From Kingdonia uniflora (taxonomy: Eukaryota > Streptophyta > Magnoliopsida > Ranunculales > Circaeasteraceae), in the NCBI GenBank assembly GCA_014058105.1, contig JACGCM010000276.1, forward strand, positions 186,001 to 250,000: a DNA stretch of 64,000 nt, read 5' to 3'. The notes under the pieces are model-generated. The model saw nothing but the letters and a program-made list of their open reading frames with translations, ran no database searches and was not told where the DNA came from. Positions 11,946-21,395 of this stretch are shown here, one piece after another; position 1 is the first letter of the stretch, and each line of letters starts with the position of its first letter. A program made the translations under genes and the position numbers.

Positions 11946-13042
11946 CATGATTATAATAATTATTTCTCCCACAGGTTCCACCATTTAATCTTAAATTGGT
12001 TCCCGAGGCACTTCTTCTCCCTTTTGAACGGTTTTTTTTTTTTTTTAAACGGTAACCGCGAAGAAGCAACTTTGTGACACAATTGAAGAGATGGACGGAA
12101 ACTCATGTGCAACTGATAGTGACGAGACAAAATCAGATGTTGGGCAGAGCAGCAACAGCTCGAAGCCTGATTTAATAGTGGATCCCAAATCTGAGATAAT
12201 TGGCAAGGTAACAGTGTTTTTGTTTATTTAATCAAGTGGTTTTATTTCCTGTGGTGAAATGCCTCCTCCTTCTAGACCCTTGAGTCCACGGTCATTGGCA
12301 CAGAAGGTCTGATTTTTTTTTAATTATAAGTTGTGCATACATGTTTCCTCAATAGAATTTTTTAGGGTTGGGGTTTTCTGATTATAATTCTTTCTCCAAC
12401 AGGTAAATCAACCTGCAAGACTTAAATGGAACAAGAATGCCCGCCAAGCTTATGTTAGCGAAAATTCTTTTATTACCCGCATAATCACTCCAAAGGATCT
12501 TAAGAAGCTTAATGACAAGTTAGCTGAGAGAAAGGTAATACAAAATTTACGTTAATTTTCTTGCACGCCTTAACAAACATGTTTTAACCATCATATTATA
12601 ACAAGCTATTTTGTACTGTCCAACATTGTCGTACACTCGTACATACATGGCTAATAGCTCCCTTCACAATTATGTTGATCATGCCTCCAACATTTTGCAC
12701 ATCAAAATCATGGATAACCTTATCTATAATCAAGCATATGTTTATCATTCACAACTGTGCTTAGTTGTAAGTGTCCATTCATCACATCCAAACTATGGAC
12801 AACCTTTTCTTGAAGCAAGCAAATGTTTATCTAGATAACAACGACACAGATACGGGTGTCGGTGTCCGACATGTGTACTATTATGTGAAGTTGTAATTGT
12901 TTATTCATAATTTGTTTCTTATGCTATTAATTTACTTCTATTATTTTCCACTAGTTTTCACGTATTCTCTTTTCGAGACGTCGGCCTGTTATAGCACTCA
13001 GGGTTAACTGAAAATATAACAATTTTCACGATTTTGCATCTT
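11946..13042 (+). pseudogene. Partial second copy of the unrecognised gene
   Basis: This segment copies 6826-7960 at roughly 95% identity by eye, introns included, so it arose by DNA duplication and not by retroposition. The copy of the second exon (11975-12211) carries an insertion with a run of Ts that brings a stop (TAA at about 12053) into frame. The copy of the third exon (12403-12534) is intact. The fourth and fifth exons are absent because homology ends near 13042. About 150 bp of TAATAGC-rich intron sequence present in the first copy is missing here. The copy is very unlikely to make the protein. Confidence 0.75.
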
Positions 13043-13743
13043 ATCTTCAACTGGTATTGGAACGCTTGGTGAACCGATGTTCACGTCTGACCCATCACCG
13101 TTGAAGATAATGTCTTGAAGTACTTAGGATGTTAAAAGGATTTGAGGTTGGGTTTAGGGATAATTTCGGAAGTACAAAATTTAGCTTGAGATCGGTATAA
13201 CGAATAGTCAAATGATGGTTGAGATAACGTAAAGAGATTGATTTTGAGAAATATCCCCTTGTCACTTGGTAAATGGGTTTTGGGGTTGTGAATGCTATTA
13301 TTGATGGTATTGGTACAAGTAGAAGTAAATTGTGATGATGTATGTTGAGAGAATAGAGTTGAAGGTGGCTTTGGAGATGATGATGGAGTTGAAGGGGTTG
13401 ACAAACCACTACCGGTACCGAAATTGGTGAAATGGTCCATTGGTGTTTGAGAAAAAAAATTGAGTAAAATATTAGAGTTTATATTGGAAAAGGAAATTTA
13501 GTCTCCAAACTCGTTGCTGGATGATATTTAGGGTTTGTGGCGGCGTTTGAAACACCGTGCGGTTTTTCAAACGCCACCGCTGTTAAGGAGTGCCAGTCAG
13601 CCAAAAGTGAAGTGTAAATTGGAATCATAAATCGCGGCGGCCAATTGAAGACCGCGCGGCCTTTTAAACATTTTGTGATGTTTAGAAGGCTGACAATTTT
13701 TAAAATGTCGGCTTACTTGTTTTTTCAAGAGTGTGAGCTACTA
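13043..13743. other. Spacer with a short palindrome and one weak open frame
   Basis: A minus-strand frame at 13132-13440 (102 codons, Ser/Pro/Thr-rich start) has no recognisable domain. At 13541-13576 the 11-mer GGCGTTTGAAA and its complement form a hairpin with a 14-base loop in a GC-richer patch, of the kind seen near transposon ends. Confidence 0.35.
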
Positions 13744-14172
13744 TGTCACGACCCCACTCTACGGTTAAATGATGATGTTAAAAGGCTTTGTAATTCTCCA
13801 AATTACTGTTTTTCTTAAGCTCTTACAATCTGATTTCTGGGATTGAAATTGACAAATGGGGATAATAAGCATGTTCTCTCCGTCGGCTAGCTATGGAGTA
13901 GCTGAGTTTGAAGAGGAGTTGAGGGTTTTAGGGAAAAGAATAAGGGGGAGATTTTGGTGGAAGGAGAAGAATGGGAGGAGAATAAGGAGGAGAATTTTGG
14001 TGAAGTACAGTGGTGGGTTTGAATGGGTTTTGCTAGCTAAAAATTTATTTGGGAACAAGAGCTAGGATAACCTACTACAGGTGCAACCTACTACACTACT
14101 ACAATTACTACTATTAACATGAAAAGAGTTATATAACGGGGAAAAAAATAAAATAAAGAGGGGCGCTACATT
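13744..14172 (-). mobile_element. Gypsy 3' LTR (minus orientation)
   Basis: In minus-strand reading the repeat begins TGTAGCGCCCC at about 14171 and ends GGGGTCGTGACA at 13744. It therefore has the TG...CA ends of an LTR and is about 430 bp long. It directly follows the end of a chromodomain-type integrase on the same strand, as a 3' LTR should. The same LTR lies inverted at 14542-14948, with identity around 90% by eye. It is also related at its ends to the 2.64-kb solo LTR at 27096-29739. Confidence 0.75.
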
Positions 14173-14180
14173 CTACCCTC

Positions 14181-14385
14181 TTAAAAAGAAATTTCATCCT
14201 CAAAATTTGGCGTACCTGACTCGGCAAAAAGAGAAGGATAGTGCTCGCAGATATCCTTTTCGCGCTCCCATGAAGCCTCATCACTACCGTGATTGCTCTA
14301 CTGAACCTTAACCAGCGAAATGGTCTTAGTTTGAAGCACCTGCTCCTTACGATCCAAAATCGCTACAGGTTGCTCTCACTTCACC
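14181..14385 (-). pseudogene. Gypsy (chromovirus-type) integrase C-terminus
   Basis: Minus-strand translation reads PVAILDRKEQVLQTKTISLV, then KVQ, a stop, SNHGSDEASWEREKDI, and ends at TAA 14181-14183. The P-x-x-I-L-D-R-K...V-L...I-x-L-V-K-V-x-W...N-H...E-A-S/T-W-E pattern is the chromodomain-bearing C-terminus of plant chromovirus integrases. The conserved W after KV is replaced by a stop, so the element is dead. A purine-rich tract ('aagagggtag') separates this end from the 3' LTR. Confidence 0.75.
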
Positions 14386-14403
14386 AGTTGAGCTAACTTT
14401 CCT

Positions 14404-14537
14404 TGACCCCACTCTACGGTTACCGATATTGTTCCCACTTAACCACTGCGGTTATCCAGCAGTGTGAGATTTTTATTCCTAAGAAAATGCCTCGGTGACA
14501 TGTAGAGTGAAAATACCCGCTCAGCCGGGGTGTTACA
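14404..14537 (-). mobile_element. Short LTR-like element, internally deleted copy
   Basis: In minus-strand reading it starts TGTAACACCCCGGCTGAGCG and ends GTAGAGTGGGGTCA. It matches both ends of the full copy at 14997-15232 but lacks about 100 bp in the middle. It sits where the Gypsy fragment is broken, between the two inverted LTRs. Confidence 0.65.
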
Positions 14538-14541
14538 GTAA

Positions 14542-14948
14542 TGTAGCGCCCCGCTTTATTTTTTTCCTCCCGTTATATCACTCTTTTCATGTTAGTAGTA
14601 GTAGTTGTGGTAGTATAGTAGGTTATCCTAGCTCTTGTTCCCAAATAAATTTTTAGCTAGCAAAACCCATTCAAACCCACCACCTTACTTCACCAAATTC
14701 TCCTCCTTATTATCCTCCCATTCTTCTCCTTCCACCAAAATCTCCCTCTTATTCTTCTCCCTAAAACTCTCAACTCCTCTTCAAACTCAGCTACTCCATA
14801 GTTAGCCGACAGAGAGAACATGCTTATTATCCCCATTTGTCAATTTCAATCCCAGAAATCAGATTGTAAAAGCTTAAGGGAAACAATAATTTGGAGAATT
14901 ACAAAGTCTTTTAGCATCATCATTTAACCGTAGAGTGGGGTCGTGACA
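14542..14948 (+). mobile_element. Gypsy LTR, inverted relative to its partner
   Basis: About 407 bp beginning TGTAGCGCCCC and ending GGGGTCGTGACA. It is the reverse complement of 13744-14172. It is followed at once by a primer-binding-site match, so in plus orientation it behaves as a 5' LTR. Confidence 0.7.
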
Positions 14949-14951
14949 AAA

Positions 14952-14965
14952 TGGTATTCAGAGCC
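14952..14965 (+). promoter_or_regulatory. Retroelement primer-binding site (tRNA-iMet type)
   Basis: TGGTATTCAGAGCC lies three bases after the LTR end. It matches the common plant PBS text TGGTATCAGAGC apart from one inserted T. Only 31 bases separate it from the next LTR-like element, and a purine tract (AAAGGTGGGGGG) stands just before that element. The stretch 14949-14996 thus has the layout of the minimal interior of a non-coding TRIM-like element. Confidence 0.65.
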
Positions 14966-14996
14966 GGGGATGACTCGATCTTAAAGGTGGGGGGAC

Positions 14997-15232
14997 TGTA
15001 ACACCCCGACTGAGCGGGTATTGGAAAGGCGTCTATCCCATTAGCGGTGATGGTAGCACCAATGGTTTAGTCCCACATCGTTTAAGATCCTGCCTAGTGT
15101 ATGATCCTTAAGTTAAGATTTCACTCTACATGTCACCGAAGCCTTTTCTTAGGAATAAAAATCCCACACTACTGGATAACCGCAGTGGTTAAGTAGGAAC
15201 GATATCGGTAACCGTAGAGTGGGGTCGTGACA
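14997..15232 (+). mobile_element. Short LTR-like element, full copy (236 bp)
   Basis: Begins TGTAACACCCCGACTGAGCG and ends GGGGTCGTGACA. Copies occur at 14404-14537 (-), 42541-42648 (-, partial), 42649-43715 (-, split by a LINE) and 52947-53173 (+). It has no open frame. TG...CA ends, a PBS and a purine tract next to it, and the small size suggest the LTR of a TRIM-like element. Its last ~24 bp are identical to the end of the 407-bp LTR upstream, so the two families share termini. No 5-bp target-site duplication was found. Confidence 0.65.
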
Positions 15233-16010
15233 TACTCACACCGGGTTGAGTTATGACATCGCCAATTAAGCAACTTGTAGAAGTCTCCTCGTTGCCTCGG
15301 CCTCCATGTATACATCAAGGTCATGTACACCTCAAAGACTCCCATGGACCTTGAAGTTTCAGACACACTTAACGGAGACCGTGTTGGAGCTTTCTCATTT
15401 GCCTCAACCTCGAGATGCACATCGAGGTCGAGCACATCTCGAAAACCCCAACGGAATCTCGAGGACACACCCAACACAAACTACATTTACACAACTCGAC
15501 TTCTACTGAGCATCGACCACGAGACTATCCAGACAAGTATTATGGAAAAATGGAAGACAACTGCCTTCGCTGACAAGAAGTACAGACCTGGCAATAGCCG
15601 AAGACAGAGGTCAGAAGATGCCAGAGATGGAAGACAACCCACACTTCACACATGATATAACCATAATGGAACAGTGAACCTTTCTCCTATAGACTATAAA
15701 TAGTAATAGAGAGCACTGTTCCAAGGGTTCAGATTGTTGCCCAGGAGACTGTAGAGTGAGACTAGTCCTCTTCGACCTGCTCGACTCCTCTTGCAATCTG
15801 ACTTTACCCCTTTGTAACCCAAATATTAATATACACTATTAAAAATCCTCTTAGAGGTTGTGGAATCACCCATTCTAGGGACTTCACGTATATCTTGTCC
15901 TAATATAGATACCCTCGACTAAGACTTGATAACTTGGTGTAAGAGTTTTTCCATCCCCGGGAATAAGCCCATATACAACTCACACCTTTCTTTTTTTGGG
16001 TCTACTGGAA
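15233..16010 (+). mobile_element. Possible LTR remnant with a TATA box
   Basis: Sequence composition changes to a CTCGAG-rich block (15290-15480). A TATA-like CTATAAATAG stands at 15684, followed by a 'gtaacccaaatattaatata' stretch and then a CCATCCCCGGGAATAAG segment. The order resembles a U3-R-U5 layout. Partner LTR and ends were not found, so this is tentative. Open frames at 15306-15655 have no recognised domain. Confidence 0.3.
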
Positions 16011-16280
16011 GGGGTTTGAGCTTGAGTTTTTGAGTATGTACTGCAATTAAAAAACAACGGGCTGAGAGGCCAAAAGTTTGGGTTGTGATTCAATCAAATC
16101 CCAGCCCAAACTCAAGAACTTCACTGCTGAACGTCATTTGATGACGAGGAAGTGAAACGTTGAAATTTCAAACCAGAGAGTTTTTCGCAGCTCAATGTCC
16201 CTCGTCCAGTCTTTATTACCGTCAAAAGAAAAAGAACAACTAGATCTCTCTCTGTATCTCTTTTGCATCTGAAACAAAGG

Positions 16281-16309
16281 TCTCTCTCTCTCTCTATATA
16301 TATATATAT
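16281..16309. repeat. Compound (TC)n(TA)n microsatellite
   Basis: Seven or eight TC units run into about eight TA units. It lies in the presumed 5' untranslated region of the helicase pseudogene. Pyrimidine-rich runs of this kind are common in plant leaders. Confidence 0.85.
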
Positions 16310-17015
16310 GATCTACATTTCTGTATTACATACATGCAAACAACTAAAAGCATCTCAAAATAAGTTGATTTGGGGTTTGTTTGTTTGTTTGTTTTTTTGC
16401 AATTTAAATCGTGTTTTGTTTTGGGTTTCTCTAGTTTAGTGAGAATTTTAAGTATGGGTGTTTTGGTTTGTGTAGTTTTGTTGTACTGATTTAGGGTCAT
16501 GGTTGGATATTTAGGTTTTGGCCTTTTGGGGGTATGGGACTTTTAGCCAAGTGATGGTAGATTTTGGAGTTGATTTTATTGTTTCCCCCCTAAAAGTACC
16601 TAAAAAAACTGTCTAATACTGAAAAAAATGAAGAATTTTTGTGAAAAAGTAGTTTTGAGTTCTTAAGTTCATGTGAAATGGGTTTTTGGACGAAAGACAT
16701 TGGATTTTTATGCAAGTTAAAAGAGTGCTTTTTTTTTGGGGGGGGGGGGGAATCACTTTTGAAGTGGTATTTTGGGCTCCTTTGTGATATAAATATAGTG
16801 TTATGTTATCTGATGGGGTAGTATTTTTTTCATGTAGTCCGTGTTTGAAAACATCATTTGTTCGGTTGGTTTCAAGTTAATGTTGTTAGTTTTGGATCAA
16901 TCCCCATTAGTTTAGTTTATAGTTGTATTAGTTCTCATCATATTAAGCTTATGTTCTGCTATCTGTTTCTCTATTAGGTCCTAATTGACATCTTTGTGAG
17001 ATCAGTTGAGTACCT

Positions 17016-19866
17016 ATGGCACCAACAACTGCTTCCTCCACTAGTCCGCGCTATGCTCCTGCAGACCCGAGTCTCCCTAAGCCATGGAGAGGTTTAGTTG
17101 ACGGGAGCACAGGAAATTCATACTTTTGGAACCTGGTAACTAATGTTACTCGGTATGAGAAGCCTGTTGCTGATGCTGCATCCCCCCGTCCACCTTCATC
17201 ACCTCCTCCCCCAACATTAGCTTCAACCGATATAAGCTCTCCCTCTGAAAAACCTCCCAAAAGTATTCACAATGAAACTGTTTCATGTAAGCCTGTTGTA
17301 TGTCCGAGCCCAGCTTGTAGTCATCTGCAAGTGATGTTCTGTTTAAGCCTCTTGCATCTTCGGCAGCGCCTAGTGCTCAGCAATCGCCTGCAAGTAGCTT
17401 AGCTGTAGATGCCTACCGTCGTCAACATGAAATAACCATCTCTGTAAGTATCTATTTGGATATTGAAGAAGCTGATTTTTTTCGTGATTTCTATTGTGTC
17501 TCCCTCACTGGATGTGTTATTTTTGAACTTTGTCAGGAAAAGGATGAACCTCCACCATTTATGACCTTTTCATCTACTGGTTTCTCCACGGTGATTCTTA
17601 GAGAGGTAGTTTTTGTTTTTCTCTAGTCTTCTATGTTTGTAATTTATTCATTTATGGTGCTTTGAAAGACATTGATGTTTGCCTGAGTTTATAGACGATG
17701 AATTTTTATGATATTAGCCTTTTGTTTCTGGAAATCATGTTGGATTTCAAACTTTTTGCTCATTTTGACTTGTACTTTTTGTTGCAGGTGCGATATTTGC
17801 TCCATGATGGAGCTAATGTCGTACACTGTACTGTCCTATTTGTTGGGGATGTACAAATAGTTTTAGTACCTCTGTGGTGCATAAAGTTTTGGATTCTTTT
17901 ATGGCAATAGGCCGACATTTCGGCTGAGATGCCGCCAATGATGGAACCTGATGAATCACTTCTTTGCTTGGCTATAACAAGAGAGGGCATATTTCTCTGG
18001 TCCAGTTTGCATTAGCAAGCCAGTTTGCATTTGCAAGCATTGAGTGACCACATCATGGGGGACTTTTAGATTTTTTCCCCGTCACATAGTTGCCGCTTAA
18101 ATTCAGAATGAAATACGAATAGACAAAAACAATCGTAGTGCTAAATTCAAAATGAATTCCGTAAAAAAAATTAAAACAGAAAGAATATTGTTCATAGTGT
18201 TTTTAGGCTCGCCTATATGTTTTTGGGGTCATTTCTCCATACTACATGCCATCTGGCTAAATTCAAGGAATTAAGGATTCAAAATTAAAGTTCAGAGTTT
18301 TCTGAATGTTTTGGGTCGTTTAGTTCTTCATCATAGGCATCTGGTCAATTGTATAATTAACTGGCAGAGAAAGTAAAATTCAAAAATGTGAATTTTACTG
18401 GGTATTTCTCCTTGTCACGGTTTTTGTTTTATTTTCCAGGTGCAAGAAGCTGGTTTCGCTGCTCCAATACCAATTCAGGCCCAATCCTAGCCACTCGCAA
18501 TGCAGAATCGTGACATAGTTGCTATTGCAAAGACAGGTTCTAGGAAAATCTTCGGTTACATACTTCCAAGATTCATGCATATCAAGCGTTCTTCTAATCC
18601 TCAAAAGGGTCCCACTGTGTTGATCCTATCGCCAACAAGGGAATTGGCTACACAAATACAGGTCGAGGCTGAGAAGTTTGACAACTCCTCAAGAATCTTA
18701 TCGACGGTTTGTTCTCTGTACCTTCATATCAACTTCTCTTAAGGTGGTTTAAGTGTCTAAAGTATCTGATAAACAAGCTCTCTAATTTTCATTTATACTG
18801 TTTCATTCTAGAGGGTTTTCATGCTTGTGTCATAACTTTTACTTGGTGGTTGCATGTTTTCATTTTTAGAGTGGATATCGTAGTTGCTACCCCTGGTCAG
18901 CTTAATGACATTTTGGAGATAGGAAAGATTAGCTTTCGTCAAGTTTTATTTCTGGTTCTTGATGAGGCTAACAGGATGTTAGATGTGGGATTTGACCCTC
19001 GGATGCGGAAGATTGTCAATGAAATACCTGCAAGCTGCCAAACTCTCATGTTTACAGCAACTTGGCCAAAGGAAGCTCGTGAAATCACTTCCGACTTACT
19101 TTCTAATCCTGTTCCGGTTAACATTGGGAACTCCGATGAGTTGTTGCCAACAAGTCTATCACTCAGGTATATTGGATTTCCTTCATCGCTTTTAATTTTC
19201 AATGGTTTAGGTGTAGTCCGAAGCATCTTTCAAGATATTTGGTTTCTCTCTATTATATATGCAGACGTATATTTTCATTTCAATAGAAAATATATGCAGA
19301 TTTTGGATTATTTCTGTGATGTATCTGATTTATTTTTCAAAGACAGTGAAATTGCAAAAATATTGGAATTTAGCTGATGTCAAGATATTTAGTTACTTGG
19401 CCAAGAAGTATATTTTCCTCTACCTGATGTTATTTTCTTATGGTTTTTATTACTGCTAACAATTTTAAATATAGATGCTGGTATCTTGCAGTATGTGGAA
19501 GTGGTAACACACATGGAAAAACAGAGGTGCTATAGATGCTGGTATCTTGTAGTATGTGGAAGTGGTAACACACATGGGGTAACACACATGGAAAAACAGA
19601 GGTGCTTAGTGCAGATAATATGATATCAGGAAACGGGCTCTAAAATCATAATTTTCTGCTCAACAAAGAGAATGTGTGATCAACTTGCTAATGGTGTTAC
19701 TCGCCAATTTGGATCTGCAGCAATTCACGGAGACAAATATCAGGACGGAAGGGATTCTGTACTGAACCAATTTCGCACTGTGCGCGGATTACAGATGTTT
19801 GAGCTCAAGGATTGGATGTCAAAGATATTAGGATTGAATCTCAAGACGAAATGGATTCCGTATTGA
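17016..19866 (+). pseudogene. DEAD-box RNA helicase with WW domain (RH14/40/46-like), broken
   Basis: The first exon starts [20 protein letters not shown] and carries a WW domain ([13 protein letters not shown]...YFWN...TRYEKP). Only a plant subgroup of DEAD-box helicases combines these two domains. Later segments give, in order, an EPPPFMTF motif (17537-17605), the Q motif IPIQAQ and motif I (18440-18706), VVATPG and motif II (18870-19165), FTATWP (motif III), and motif IV text [20 protein letters not shown] near 19640-19710.

Multiple lesions are visible. There is a frameshift near 17320 in the Pro-rich linker. A stop replaces Trp after QAQS. Motif I reads KTGSRKI instead of GSGKT. DEAD reads DEAN. 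The text normally joining motifs Ia and Ib is missing, and a frameshift follows DELLP. The conserved HRIGRTGR end is absent. It is therefore a non-functional relic; ATP binding would be lost even if it were translated. Confidence 0.9.
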
Positions 19867-21395
19867 ACCAGTTTCATGTTAAAATTGGAAACGCAGATAA
19901 GCTTGCTGCTAAGAAGTCTTATTCCGGTATTTCGAAAGATTTATTTTCATTAGAGTTTTAGTTGCACAACAACGATAACATTTATTTTAGGAGAATAGAT
20001 TTTAATAGTAGCATATACAAAATCTGTTCTAGCTGCAAGAATTGTTGATGCTGTAAGGGGAGGTTAGAAAGTGTATAAGGTAACTAGTAAAACTGTTGGA
20101 AAAATATTTTCCGTAACAAAAAACATCTGCACCGTCATATCTGCAAATACCGACTTCGTTATAACGACATTAACAGTGTTAAGAAAGATAATTACAAAGA
20201 ATACTGCTCAGAACTCGAATTTGGGAAATGTATATAACATGTACATCCAAATAATTATATTATTCTTATCTATGAATAAGATAGATTATAAGAGAACTCA
20301 CTTTAAGGTATTATTGTGTAGTAGCGTGCTAAGAAAGTTGACGATACAGATGATTGATAGCACTAAACTAAATATCATTGTGAAAACTTATAAGGATTCG
20401 ACTGATGAAGATATGAAAATAACTATAGGTGTTACTAAGTATAGTCAGTTTCTTCTAACAGAGAAATGTGGTGCAGATATTGCAACGTCTTTTTCATCTA
20501 CTGGTTTCCCCACGGAGATTCTTAGAGAGGTAGTTTTTGTTTTTCTCTAGTCTTCTATGTTTGTAATTTATTCATTTATGGTGCTTTGAAAGACATTGAT
20601 GTTTGCCTGAGTTTATAGACGATGAATTTTTATGATATTAGCCTTTTGTTTCTGGAAATCATGTTGGAAATCTTGTTGTGTCGCTTCATTTCGAACCCTG
20701 CTAACATCATGTCACCTGTCCTTTGTAAAGAAAACATTGCAATATTTGCGCCACATTCCCCTGTTAGAAAAAATTGACTATACTTAGTAACATCTATAGC
20801 TATTTCCACATCTTTATCAGCCGAATCCTTATAAATTTCCATAGTAATATTCAGTTCGGTGTTATCAATCATCCGTATCTCCAACTTTCTTAACACGCTC
20901 CCACACAATATTACATTAAATTGAGTTCTCATATCATCCATCTTATTCATAGACATGAATGATATAATTATTTGGATATGCATGTTACATATCTTTCCCA
21001 AACTCAAGCTCTAATCAGTGTTTTTTGTAATCATTTTTCTTAACATCGTTAATGTCGTTATAGGGAAGTCCGCGTTTCTAGATATAACGGCAGATATTCT
21101 TTGTCACGGAAAATATTTTTTTCCTATAGTTTCACTAGTTATCCCGTACACTTTCTTACCTTGCAGTATCAACAACCCTTGCAGCTAGAACAAATCTTGT
21201 ATTTGCTACTATTGAAATCTCTTTTTCTAAAATAAATGATATCATTGTTGTGTAACTAAAACTCTAATGAAAATAAATCTTTCGAAATACCATAATAATA
21301 GACTTCTTAGCAACAAGCTTATTTGCGTTTCCAATTTTAACATCAAACTGGTTCAGTATGGAATCCCTTTCGTCCTGAGATTCAATCTTAAAAGA
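19840..21395. repeat. Inverted repeat of ~0.65 kb with mirrored open frames
   Basis: The segment 19840-20492 is matched in reverse complement by about 20735-21395. The plus arm is open for 159 codons (20071-20550) and the minus arm for 125 codons (20630-21007). Their translations align, for example GVTKYSQFLLTEKCGADIA against DVTKYSQFFLTGECGANIA. Protein similarity after divergence suggests the ancestral sequence coded for protein. The family is not recognised. The outer ends include a helicase-like 'VLNQF' segment copied from the neighbouring pseudogene, so the duplicated unit includes captured host sequence. Confidence 0.65.
20488..20672 (+). repeat. Second copy of a helicase exon and intron start
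   Basis: About 185 bp nearly identical to 17563-17746, carrying the STGFPTEILRE exon end, its GT donor and following intron sequence. This copy keeps the P-x-E-I-L-R-E text usual for the family, whereas the copy at 17563 has STVILRE. It forms the loop between the arms of the inverted repeat. Confidence 0.8.

Noticed and set aside
13132..13440. 102-codon minus-strand frame as a gene
   Set aside because: No domain, Ser/Pro/Thr-rich start only, no promoter or splice context; a second overlapping frame of the same length exists, so open length is not informative.
14997..15232. Short element as a MITE
   Set aside because: Ends are TG...CA, not a long inverted repeat, and a PBS and purine tract adjoin; an LTR is a better explanation although no target-site duplication was found.
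15306..15655. Overlapping plus-strand frames as coding sequence
   Set aside because: They lie in repeat-like sequence with a TATA box and no recognisable protein; two overlapping frames are equally open.
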